A DNA stretch of 54,923 bases. Origin: Chloroflexota bacterium. Lineage in GTDB: Bacteria; Chloroflexota; Limnocylindria; P2-11E; CF-107. The notes beneath the pieces are model-generated. The model did not search any database. It had not been told where the DNA came from and saw only the letters and a list, made by a program, of their open reading frames with translations. The stretch is from positions 1 through 54,923 of the forward strand of contig VBHP01000091.1 in assembly GCA_005881435.1 (NCBI GenBank). The letters run 5' to 3'. How positions within the stretch are numbered: the first letter of the stretch is position 1; each line of letters starts with the position of its first letter. Shown piece after piece: positions 1 through 7,235 of the stretch. The translations under genes and the position numbers were made by a program.

Positions 1-329
1 TCGGCGAAGACGCCCTCGTACTCGTGCTGCCCCGGTATGAAGACATCGGGCCGACATTCCCACGGCACCACTCGAACATCGCGGCGCGACGAAGCGATCA
101 CGCTGACCGTGCGCATGGGTAATACGGCGGACGGTGCTGGGTCGCGAACCGGAGCGGATGTCGCTGTCGCGGCAATCTCCTGGGGACGGGGCAGCAGGTT
201 CGACGCTGTCCCCGCCAACACCACCACGCCGACCAGCATGGCGATCACGGCGCCGGCGATCTCCATCGGGTCGAGCCGCGGATCACGCGAGGCATTGCCA
301 TCGAGCTCGGTGATGCGGTAGTCGCTCAT
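1..329 (-). CDS. WRxxxLD-family membrane-anchored protein, 3' truncated by window edge
   Basis: The last gene seen of a five-gene minus-strand tandem array; its 3' end runs off the window. The ATG at 329 overlaps the TGA of the upstream paralogue (TGATG), so translation is probably coupled. The first ten residues read MSDYRITELD, a Tyr variant of the W4-R5-x3-L9-D10 motif shared by all five genes. One transmembrane helix spans about residues 23-41, followed by an Ala/Pro/Thr/Ser-rich linker. The outer part then holds a V-P-W-E-C segment that recalls the W-C pair in the siblings. I know no family for this. Topology is inferred as a short cytosolic N-terminus with an extracellular C-terminal domain. 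That it is real follows from the shared motif and the coupled start. Confidence 0.7.
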   Translation of the reverse strand, partial: MSDYRITELDGNASRDPRLDPMEIAGAVIAMLVGVVVLAGTASNLLPRPQEIAATATSAPVRDPAPSAVLPMRTVSVIASSRRDVRVVPWECRPDVFIPGQHEYEGVFA

Positions 330-715
330 CAGTCGGGGCGTGTGGTGGCGATGACACACGGCGAGGTGTCGTCGGCCGTGGTGCGGTCGGTCATCACGAT
401 GATGATCACGTTCTGCGGCGGCACGTCGGTCGTGATGCGCCTATCGCTCGCGGTCGTCTGGCACCAGAAGCCGCTCGAGGCCATGCCCGTCGATCGCATC
501 ACGAACGTGACCGGCATCGCGGTGGGCGCGGGCGTCGCCGACGCGTCGGCCGCGGGCACCGGCGCGACGAGTGTGGCGCGGTCCCCGAAAGCGGCGACGG
601 CGACGGCGATTACAAGCACGGCGCCGAGGATGAGTCCGATCGTCTCCATCGGGTCGACGATGCGTTTCGTCTTCGGCTCCGGCGGGTCCAGATCCTCGAT
701 GCGCCACTGCCGCAT
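329..715 (-). CDS. WRxxxLD-family membrane-anchored small protein
   Basis: A 128-residue protein starting MRQWRIEDLD, so the shared motif sits at residues 4-10. A basic/acidic stretch follows, then a transmembrane helix at about 26-43 and an Ala/Pro/Thr linker with mucin-like composition. The compact outer domain is about 65 residues and contains G-F-W-C and a hydrophobic V-I-I-I-V strand. It lies 18 nt after the larger paralogue upstream and shares TGATG with the one downstream. The outer domain is not obviously homologous to those of the two large siblings, so the common part is the N-terminal tail plus membrane anchor. Function unknown; a surface-exposed or envelope-sensing role is inference only. 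Confidence 0.75.
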   Translation of the reverse strand: MRQWRIEDLDPPEPKTKRIVDPMETIGLILGAVLVIAVAVAAFGDRATLVAPVPAADASATPAPTAMPVTFVMRSTGMASSGFWCQTTASDRRITTDVPPQNVIIIVMTDRTTADDTSPCVIATTRPD

Positions 716-733
716 CGGCGAATTATCCCGCGA

Positions 734-1702
734 CTATCGCAATGGCAGATCGACGGTGAATTGATCGAGCGAGACGAGATGGACACGGCGGATCGAGAAC
801 GCGATCTGTCTCGCGTCGGCCGGCGCTGCTGGCGCGAAGGCGCGATAGAAGCCCGGCAGCGTGCCGTCGACACGGCGGTCGGGCAACGCGTGATAGGTCG
901 TGCCGAGATCGTCGACGGCATCCCACTCGAACGAGACGATCGCCGGATCCGGGGCATCGCTGCGGGCATAGAGCGTCGTTGCGACCGCGTCGTTCAGCAG
1001 CCTCAGGTCGTGAAGCTGGAAGGCGACGCCGTACGCTTCCCCGCTGACGCTGAGCGGACCTTCGCGCAGCGGCACCGTGCCGAAGGACCATGGTCCGGCG
1101 ATGGCCTCGAGGCGCAGCCGGATCGAGCTCGCGCTCTCGGCCGCGGTCATGAATGCGCGTCGGTTCGTCGCGTCGGAGACATCGATCAGCTCACTCGGGC
1201 CGAGTCCACCGAATCCCGGAATCCCAGCGCCGAAGGTGGCGTCGCGTAGCGCGGGCCGGAGCGCGCCGGTGGTTTGCCGTCCGCGGACAGACAGCGTCCC
1301 CACGAGCTCCAGCCCGTCCTGGTACACGCGCACGCCGGCGACGCACCAGGCCCAATCGCGATCGGCCGCCAGCGCGACGTCGATGTCGATGCGGTGCATC
1401 GACGTGGGTGTGCCGGTGAACGTCGGAGCCGGCAGGCTCGCGCTAAAGCTGCCGCAGGCGAGCGCGAAATGGGACGACGATTCGAGACCGAACGCGGTCC
1501 AGGCGGTGCTCGGCGTCAGGCTCGGCGCGACCGTGAATTCGGGTCCGATCGGGGCCGGCTGGCGCAGGAGCATTTGCGGCACGACATTGAGGGCGACGAG
1601 CGCGACCACGACGACGCCGACCACGACCGTCGGATCGAGCACACGCCGTGGCGGTGGCTCACCGCCGACGGGATCGAGCTCGACGATCCGCCAGGACGCC
1701 AT
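734..1702 (-). CDS. WRxxxLD-family large membrane-anchored protein
   Basis: A 322-residue protein starting MASWRIVELD. A transmembrane helix at about 25-45 is followed by a Thr/Pro/Ser linker and an outer domain of about 250 residues. That domain is clearly related to the first gene of the array: both contain W-C-[VA]-x-G-V-R, an [EL]-V-G-x-[FL] strand, an R-x-x-T-G turn and a G-F-G-G-L-G segment. I recognise no catalytic motif, and the hydrophobic/polar alternation suggests a beta-rich fold. The ATG at 1702 lies 24 nt after the preceding short paralogue. The gene family is unidentified; duplication within the operon is seen directly. Confidence 0.8.
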   Translation of the reverse strand: MASWRIVELDPVGGEPPPRRVLDPTVVVGVVVVALVALNVVPQMLLRQPAPIGPEFTVAPSLTPSTAWTAFGLESSSHFALACGSFSASLPAPTFTGTPTSMHRIDIDVALAADRDWAWCVAGVRVYQDGLELVGTLSVRGRQTTGALRPALRDATFGAGIPGFGGLGPSELIDVSDATNRRAFMTAAESASSIRLRLEAIAGPWSFGTVPLREGPLSVSGEAYGVAFQLHDLRLLNDAVATTLYARSDAPDPAIVSFEWDAVDDLGTTYHALPDRRVDGTLPGFYRAFAPAAPADARQIAFSIRRVHLVSLDQFTVDLPLR

Positions 1703-1726
1703 ACGCGCACGATTGTGCGCTTCGTG

Positions 1727-1879
1727 CTATGGGATCGGGAGGCGGACCGGTGTCACCGAGGCCAGCACCCAACCCATAAGGAAGGCCAGGAGCAGAAGCC
1801 CATAGCGGCGGACGTCGTCGCGCAGGGTCAAACGGGGCTCGGCCTCGTCGTCGAGGATTTCCACGCGCCACTGACTCAT
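1727..1879 (-). CDS. WRxxxLD-family minimal membrane protein (tail plus helix only)
   Basis: Fifty residues from the ATG at 1879. It consists of the motif MSQWRVEILD, a charged segment and one transmembrane helix (about 27-46), ending a few residues later without an outer domain. The upstream extension of the frame is not needed because the motif position (residues 4-10) then matches its siblings exactly. It sits between the two large paralogues (41 nt after one, 24 nt before the other). It could be a truncated copy or a functional minimal form, for example an assembly partner acting through the helix. Its intact frame and conserved spacing favour a functional gene. Confidence 0.65.
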   Translation of the reverse strand: MSQWRVEILDDEAEPRLTLRDDVRRYGLLLLAFLMGWVLASVTPVRLPIP

Positions 1880-1920
1880 CGCCGAATAGACGCGTGGAGG
1901 TCCCGCTGGTTCCGAACGCA

Positions 1921-2700
1921 CTAGGGCTGGAATGGTAGGCGCACGCTCAGCTCTCCGGCCGAGAGGAGATAGACGCGTGTGAGCCTGCCGGCCGGGTCGA
2001 CCTGCGTGGCAAGCACGCTGGTGTCATTGCGAGCGACGCCGCGCGTGACGGCCCACGTCCCATCCATCGAGGTCAGCGTCAGCGTCACGGCGCTCGCGCG
2101 GTCCGCTGCCCGTTCGAACTCGAGCGAACGACCGTTGTCCGTCGATCCGAGCCGCAGGACGCCGTCCTCGCCCACCGCCGCGATGCCAAGTCCGCCGAAC
2201 CCCGCGAGCGCGACTTCGAACTCCGCCGACAGGATCGCGACGCGCGGGTTCGGACCGCCTGTCGCCTCCCGGATGGGCAAGAAGCGGCCGACGACTTCGA
2301 TCGCGTTGTCGTAGAAACGCACGCCTGACACGCACCACACCCACCAGGGATCGAGCTGCAGCGACACGCTGGCGTCGATGCGGCGCACCGACCGCGCTTG
2401 ACCGTCGTATGCGGGCTCCGGCACGGCTCCGCTCAATATGCCGCAGAGTCCCGGCCGCAGCGCACGCGAGCTCAGCGCCAGCTTCGCGCTGAGCGGCGTC
2501 GCTGTGGCGGTGAGCGCGGCTGTTGGAGCGGCATTGCCCTCGAGCGAAGGCGCTCCGCTGCGCAGGGCGACCGCGCTCAGCACGAGCGCCAGGCCCACGA
2601 TCGCGACGAGCGGCACCGCGACCTTCTCCATCCGGCCGGCGACGCGCTCGGTGCCCTTCGACTCACCTCGATCAAGGTCCTCGACGCGCCAGCCGGACAC
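1921..2700 (-). CDS. WRxxxLD-family large membrane-anchored protein, first gene of array
   Basis: A 259-residue protein from the GTG at 2700. This start puts the motif V-S-G-W-R-V-E-D-L-D at residues 1-10, as in its siblings, and is preceded by GGAAAATGGG. The longer open frame would run into the divergent GGDEF gene and is rejected. A transmembrane helix at about 27-46 is followed by an Ala/Thr linker. The outer domain carries the W-C-V-S-G-V-R, V-V-G-R-F and G-F-G-G-L-G features shared with the gene at 734-1702. It heads the five-gene operon and is divergent from the diguanylate cyclase gene, 111 nt away. No known family is recognised. Confidence 0.75.
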   Translation of the reverse strand: MSGWRVEDLDRGESKGTERVAGRMEKVAVPLVAIVGLALVLSAVALRSGAPSLEGNAAPTAALTATATPLSAKLALSSRALRPGLCGILSGAVPEPAYDGQARSVRRIDASVSLQLDPWWVWCVSGVRFYDNAIEVVGRFLPIREATGGPNPRVAILSAEFEVALAGFGGLGIAAVGEDGVLRLGSTDNGRSLEFERAADRASAVTLTLTSMDGTWAVTRGVARNDTSVLATQVDPAGRLTRVYLLSAGELSVRLPFQP

Positions 2701-2811
2701 GTACCCATTTTCCGCTACCACTTGGACGGCGGACTTGATACGCGGCGGACAGGACGACGCTGACGCCGCTGAGCAGACTTGCCCCAGTCTGGTTTTTGGG
2801 GGAAAAGGGCG

Positions 2812-4062
2812 ATGAGCCAGCTCGGAGCAGAGCGCGTTGCTCAGGATCTGCTCGAGTCGATCTTCAAGGTCGCGACGGCGCTGGTGCGCGGGGAACGCGC
2901 CAGCCTTCTGCTGCGTGAGGAGACCAACGACGCGCAGTTCATCATCGCCATCGCCGTCGGTATCGCCGAGGACGTCCGCCTGGCCGCACGCATCCGCGAG
3001 GGTGAGGGCGTGGCCGGACACGTCGCGGCCACGAAGCGGTCACTGCTGGTGCGCGCTCGTGGGGAAGCGCCAGTCCCGATCGGCGGCGACTACCGCTCCG
3101 ACTCCTTCGTTAGCGTGCCGATCATGGTGGCCGATCGCGCTCAAGGCGTGCTCAGCGTCGCCGATCGCGCCGACGGCCTGCCGTTCGACATGAGCGACCT
3201 CGAGACGCTCGAGGTGCTGGCCGGACACATCGCCACCTGCTTGCTGCAGCGCACCCGCGATGCGGAACTGGTCGAGCTGGCCGAGACGGACGCGCTGACG
3301 CGACTGTTCAACCGCCGCCATTTCGACCGCCGGCTCGACGGTGAGGTCCGTCGTGCGCAGCGGACGGGCGAGCCGCTCGCCCTGCTGGTGATTGACGTGA
3401 ACTCGTTCAAGCAGATCAACGATCGGCTGGGCCATCGCGTCGGCGACGAAGTCTTGCGTCTCGTGGCGGACGCGATGCGACGGAGCCTGCGCACCTACGA
3501 CATCCCGGTGCGATACGGGGGCGACGAATTCGCCGTGATCCTGCCGAACGCGGACGAGAAGGCCGCGATCCGCGTCGGCGAGCGCATTCTCGCCGCCGTC
3601 GCGAACGCGGTGCCGAAGGAAGTCTTGCTGTCTGTGCCCGGTATCGGGCTGTCCATCGGGATCGGCACGATCCCACCCGCGAGCGATGCGCGCATGCTCG
3701 TGGATCAGGCCGATTCGGCGATGTACGAGGCGAAGGCCGCCGGCGGTGGTGTCGGTGTGTGGCATGACGGAACGCCGGCGGCTCCGATGCCGATCCGGCG
3801 GCGGCGCACCCTTCCGGCTCCGTACCTGGTGGACCCGGCACGGCTCGCGCGCGCGGATCTGCAGAACCTCGTGCCGGCCCCGCTCGCCGAGGAATGGAAC
3901 ATCCTGGTCATCGGTCGCGAGGGGAACATCTTGACGATCGTGATGCCGGAACCGTCGAATGCCGCGACGGAAGCGATCTCGGCCGCGACCGGTTTCGCGA
4001 TCTATCCGGTGTACAGCGCGGCAGCCGAGATCGAGGCCGCGCGCCGCACGCTACCGGCGTAG
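2812..4062 (+). CDS. GAF-GGDEF diguanylate cyclase with C-terminal MshEN-like domain
   Basis: A soluble 416-residue protein. The ATG at 2812 is preferred over an upstream TTG because of the strong GGGGGAAAAGGG ribosome site. A GAF sensor domain spans about residues 10-150 and a GGDEF domain about 160-325. The intact active-site motif G-G-D-E-F is at 236-240, preceded by R-T-Y-D at the usual I-site distance, so it should make cyclic di-GMP and be product-inhibited. The last 70 residues (A-R-x-x-L...L-V-P-x-x-L-A, I-L-V-I, then A-x-x-x-A-T-G-F-x-I-x-P-V) resemble the T2SSE-N/MshEN domain, known in other proteins as a c-di-GMP receptor. The sensor ligand is unknown. No transmembrane segment is seen. 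Confidence 0.88.
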   Translation: MSQLGAERVAQDLLESIFKVATALVRGERASLLLREETNDAQFIIAIAVGIAEDVRLAARIREGEGVAGHVAATKRSLLVRARGEAPVPIGGDYRSDSFVSVPIMVADRAQGVLSVADRADGLPFDMSDLETLEVLAGHIATCLLQRTRDAELVELAETDALTRLFNRRHFDRRLDGEVRRAQRTGEPLALLVIDVNSFKQINDRLGHRVGDEVLRLVADAMRRSLRTYDIPVRYGGDEFAVILPNADEKAAIRVGERILAAVANAVPKEVLLSVPGIGLSIGIGTIPPASDARMLVDQADSAMYEAKAAGGGVGVWHDGTPAAPMPIRRRRTLPAPYLVDPARLARADLQNLVPAPLAEEWNILVIGREGNILTIVMPEPSNAATEAISAATGFAIYPVYSAAAEIEAARRTLPA

Positions 4063-4071
4063 CGTCGTCGC

Positions 4072-4800
4072 TTAGCTCTCGACCTCGACCGCGCTTTCTT
4101 TCAGCACTCCGCCATTGCCGCCGCGGAACAGGTACCCGACGCCCGGCACGGTCTGGATGAAGTCCCGCGCGGAGCCGTCACCCTGCAGCTTGCGCCGCAG
4201 CCGGCTGACGTTGAGCTTGACCAGGTCGCCGCCGACCTCGACGTCGTAGCCCCACACGCCTTCGAGGATCTCCTCCTGGGTCAGGACGCGGCCCGGGTTC
4301 GACATGAAATGACGCAGCAGCTTGAACTCGGTCGGCGAGAGATGGATCGGCACGGCTCCCGCCAGAAGCTCGTGCTTGGCCTCATCGAGGACGAGATCGC
4401 CGGTGCGGAAGCGCTGCGGCGTGGCGCGTCCCTTCTCGCGATAGGAGCGACGCAGGATCGCGCGCACCCGCGCGACGAGCTCCTTGGGGCGGAACGGTTT
4501 GGTGACATAGTCATCCGCGCCGAGCTGCAGGCCCCGCAACACGTCCGCTTCTTCCTGCCTGGCGGAGAGGAGGAGCACCGGCAGGTTGCGGTCGTCATGA
4601 CGAATGCGCTCGAGCACGGAGAAGCCGGCCATCCGCGGAAGGTTGATGTCGAGGACGACGACCTCGGCGCGCTCCCGTTGCATCGCGGCCAACGCCATCT
4701 GGCCGTCGTAGGCCTTCTCCACGGCGAAACCCTCCTTCCGGAAGGCGTAGTCGAGCAGCTCGCAGAGATCGCGGTCGTCGTCGACGATCAGTAATTTCAA
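4072..4800 (-). CDS. OmpR/PhoB-family response regulator
   Basis: A 242-residue two-domain regulator. The receiver domain (1-120) has the acidic D7-D8-D9 cluster, the phospho-acceptor Asp51 in V-L-D-I-N-L-P and the conserved Lys in T-K-P-F. A winged-helix DNA-binding domain (about 135-232) includes S-P-T-E-F-K-L-L and the C-terminal R-G-V-G-Y-like strand. The start is TTG at 4800, sharing TTGA with the stop of the histidine kinase upstream, with GAGGAGGAAG just before it. It is the last gene of the three-gene signalling operon and presumably the output of one or both kinases. Its tail converges on the diguanylate cyclase gene 9 bp away. Confidence 0.93.
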   Translation of the reverse strand: MKLLIVDDDRDLCELLDYAFRKEGFAVEKAYDGQMALAAMQRERAEVVVLDINLPRMAGFSVLERIRHDDRNLPVLLLSARQEEADVLRGLQLGADDYVTKPFRPKELVARVRAILRRSYREKGRATPQRFRTGDLVLDEAKHELLAGAVPIHLSPTEFKLLRHFMSNPGRVLTQEEILEGVWGYDVEVGGDLVKLNVSRLRRKLQGDGSARDFIQTVPGVGYLFRGGNGGVLKESAVEVES

Positions 4801-5873
4801 GCGTCTTCCTCCTCGATGCGTGGCCGTGGAATGGTGAAGTGCACGAGTGCGCCGCCGCCGGATGCCTCCCCAATGTCGATGTGTCCACCCTGCGCCTCGA
4901 CGATCGCGCGGCAGATCGCCAGGCCGAGGCCGATGCCGGATGCGCCGTTGCTGGTAATGCGCGACCGGTAGAAACGGTCGAAGACGCGAGCGCGCTCGGC
5001 CGGCGGGATCCCCGGGCCTTCATCGCGCACGCTCACCCGCACGAAGCCGTCGGCGTCCATGGCCTCGACGAAGATGTCCGTCCCCTCCGGTGAGTACTTC
5101 GACGCGTTGGCGATGAGATTCGCCAGCACCTGGCCGGTGCGGCGGGGATCGGCGAGCACCTGGTCGTGTTCGCGCGGAATGCGGGCGCGCACGGATTGGC
5201 GTCTGGCGCTGGTGATCGGCTGCGCCAGGAAGATGGCGTCGCGCAAGCAGCGACGAAGACTGGACGTCAGTGCACGGACTTCGAAAGTACCGGCCTGGAT
5301 GCTGCCGATATCGAGCAGGTTTTCGATCAGCGCCTCCAACCGCAGCGCGCTGCGGTGCACGGTACCGATCATGGTCCGCAGCTCCGCCGGGGTCATCGTC
5401 GTCAGGTCGTGGTGCACCAGATCGAGCGAGGCCGTAAGCGCCGAGACAGGGGTTCGGAGCTCATGCGCGACCGCGAACAAAAACTCTTCCTTCAGGCGCA
5501 GCAGCTGCGCATTCGCGGTGACGTCGCGCACGGTGTGCACGGCCCCGACCGCCTCTCCACTCTCGTCGAAGGTGTGGCTCGTGACCACCTCGAGCACGAC
5601 CTCGTTGTCCTCGGCCGGCATGCGCCACCGCCGGACGACACGCTCGTCCGAACGGTCGATGAGCTCCGCGCGTCCGGGCGGGAGCAGGTCGATCAGCGGC
5701 GTGCCGACGAGCGTCGCGCAGCGCAACAAGCGATGCGCGGAGGGATTGGCCTCGGTCACCACCGCGTGCTGATCGGTCATGAGCACGCCGTCGGACAGCG
5801 CCGAGAACACCGCGGCGAAGCGTCGGGAATCAACGCCGCCATGAGCGTTGAGCTCCTGCCGCACGCCGGTCAC
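4797..5873 (-). CDS. PAS-domain sensor histidine kinase (HisKA type)
   Basis: A 358-residue soluble kinase: PAS domain (about 17-125), HisKA dimerisation domain with V-A-H-E-L-R-T-P and phospho-acceptor His137, then an HATPase domain with the N box (L-I-A-N-A-S-K-Y), G1 (D-E-G-P-G-I-P) and G2 (G-I-G-L-G-L-A). It should autophosphorylate and pass phosphate to the adjacent OmpR-type regulator. The GTG start at 5873 overlaps the stop of the GAF kinase (GTGA). No membrane segment or signal peptide is seen, so it senses a cytosolic cue through PAS; the ligand or cofactor cannot be told from the sequence. Confidence 0.92.
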   Translation of the reverse strand: MTGVRQELNAHGGVDSRRFAAVFSALSDGVLMTDQHAVVTEANPSAHRLLRCATLVGTPLIDLLPPGRAELIDRSDERVVRRWRMPAEDNEVVLEVVTSHTFDESGEAVGAVHTVRDVTANAQLLRLKEEFLFAVAHELRTPVSALTASLDLVHHDLTTMTPAELRTMIGTVHRSALRLEALIENLLDIGSIQAGTFEVRALTSSLRRCLRDAIFLAQPITSARRQSVRARIPREHDQVLADPRRTGQVLANLIANASKYSPEGTDIFVEAMDADGFVRVSVRDEGPGIPPAERARVFDRFYRSRITSNGASGIGLGLAICRAIVEAQGGHIDIGEASGGGALVHFTIPRPRIEEEDA

Positions 5874-7054
5874 GCGGTCGCCGCCTCATCCGGCACGTGC
5901 GGGATGCCGACGATGACTCGCGTGCCGCGTCCAGGGGTCGACTCCAGCATCAGCTGCGCGCCGATCATTCGCGCGCTTTCGCGGATCTGGAGCAGACCGA
6001 GACTGCCGCTTTGGGCGTAGTGCTGCACCACCGAGGCGACGTCGAAGCCGGCGCCGTCGTCCTCGACGCGCACGATGGTCTCGCCGTCCTTCTCGTACGC
6101 GTGCAGCGTCACGCGCTTGGCGCCGTGCTTGATGGCGTTGTTCGTGGCCTCTTGCATGATCTGGAAGGCGCCCGCCTCGACCTCGGGCCGGAGCCGGGTC
6201 AGGGCCTCGGTCCGGCCGGGCTCGACCCGGACCCCGCTCGTGCCGTCGAGCCGGTGCGCCAGGGCCTTCGCCGCCTCGGCCAGGCCGCCGTTCTCCAGCA
6301 CCACTGGCCGCAGGTTGAAGAGGATGTCGCGCAGACCCCGGTGTGCGGCGAGGAGCTTGGCGCGCAGGGCGTCGAGCTCGACCAGCGCCGCCGGCATGTC
6401 CTGGGGCGCCCGGCGAGCGGCGACCTCGACGGAAACCGCGCCATTGGCGAGGGTCTGGGCGATGGTGTCATGGAGGTCACGGGCCAGCCGGTGCCGGGTC
6501 TCCTCGGCGATCCGGACCACCCGCAGCCGCTCCTCACGGAGCTCGCCGTGGAGACGGGCGTGCTCGAGGGCGATCCCCGCGGTATAGGCCAGCGACGCGG
6601 CCAGCTCCCCATCGGCGTCGGCGAACTGCCCGTCACGCTTGTTGACCACCTGGAGCACGCCGGCGCGGTTGCCCTCGCGGTCGTCGACGGCCGCCACCAG
6701 GAGCGTCCTGGTGCGGTAGCCGCTCCGGGCGTCGACTTCGGGATTGAAGCGCTCGTCCCCGTAGGCGTCGTCGATCACGATCGTTTGTCCTGTCCGCGCT
6801 ACCGTCGCCGCCAGCGATCGGCCGTCCAGCGGGAGCCGGATCTCGGACATCTCACCGCCGCTCATCACACGCGACCACAGCTCACCGCGGTCGCCGTCGA
6901 CGACGTAGATCGTCGCCCGTTCGGCGCGGATGAGATCGCATGCGGCCGCCGCGACGCGCTCGAGGATGCGATCGAGATGGACCTCAAGCGCAAGATCGCG
7001 CTGCAAAGTCAGCAGCGCGCGAAGGACATCCGCATCGTTTCGAACTGCAGGCAT
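5870..7054 (-). CDS. GAF-domain sensor histidine kinase (HisKA_3, NarL type)
   Basis: A 394-residue protein with a GAF domain (about 20-170), a HisKA_3 helix pair with R-H-R-L-A-R-D-L-H-D (phospho-acceptor His195) and a C-terminal HATPase (E-A-T-N-N-A-I-K-H, D-D-G-A-G-F). Kinases of this class normally pair with NarL/LuxR-type regulators, yet the only regulator here is OmpR type and follows a second kinase. The ATG at 7054 is 11 nt after TAGCAT, a possible -10. First gene of the operon. The GAF domain is soluble, so the input is intracellular; heme or redox sensing of the DosS kind is possible but not shown. Confidence 0.9.
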   Translation of the reverse strand: MPAVRNDADVLRALLTLQRDLALEVHLDRILERVAAAACDLIRAERATIYVVDGDRGELWSRVMSGGEMSEIRLPLDGRSLAATVARTGQTIVIDDAYGDERFNPEVDARSGYRTRTLLVAAVDDREGNRAGVLQVVNKRDGQFADADGELAASLAYTAGIALEHARLHGELREERLRVVRIAEETRHRLARDLHDTIAQTLANGAVSVEVAARRAPQDMPAALVELDALRAKLLAAHRGLRDILFNLRPVVLENGGLAEAAKALAHRLDGTSGVRVEPGRTEALTRLRPEVEAGAFQIMQEATNNAIKHGAKRVTLHAYEKDGETIVRVEDDGAGFDVASVVQHYAQSGSLGLLQIRESARMIGAQLMLESTPGRGTRVIVGIPHVPDEAATA

Positions 7055-7235
7055 GCCGACCGCGGATGCTATCCGTTGGGTATCAGGCTTCGTGCTCCCC
7101 GAAAGGGTGAGTGGCTAGCGCGCCCAAGTGCACGCGCGTGCAAGCCTCGATCCGGCACGCCTCTACCTCGTCTTGCGGAACGACCTTCACCCGATTGCGC
7201 TAGCAACTCGCCGTCGTCGCCGACGATGGCCACTC

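Noticed and set aside
2701-3021. Upstream extension of the first WRxxxLD gene
   Set aside because: The frame stays open across the divergent GGDEF gene, but homology and the motif position place the start at GTG 2700.
7055-7235. Gap between the GAF kinase and the enolase-family gene
   Set aside because: Apart from TAGCAT just before the kinase ATG I see no terminator, RNA gene or small protein.
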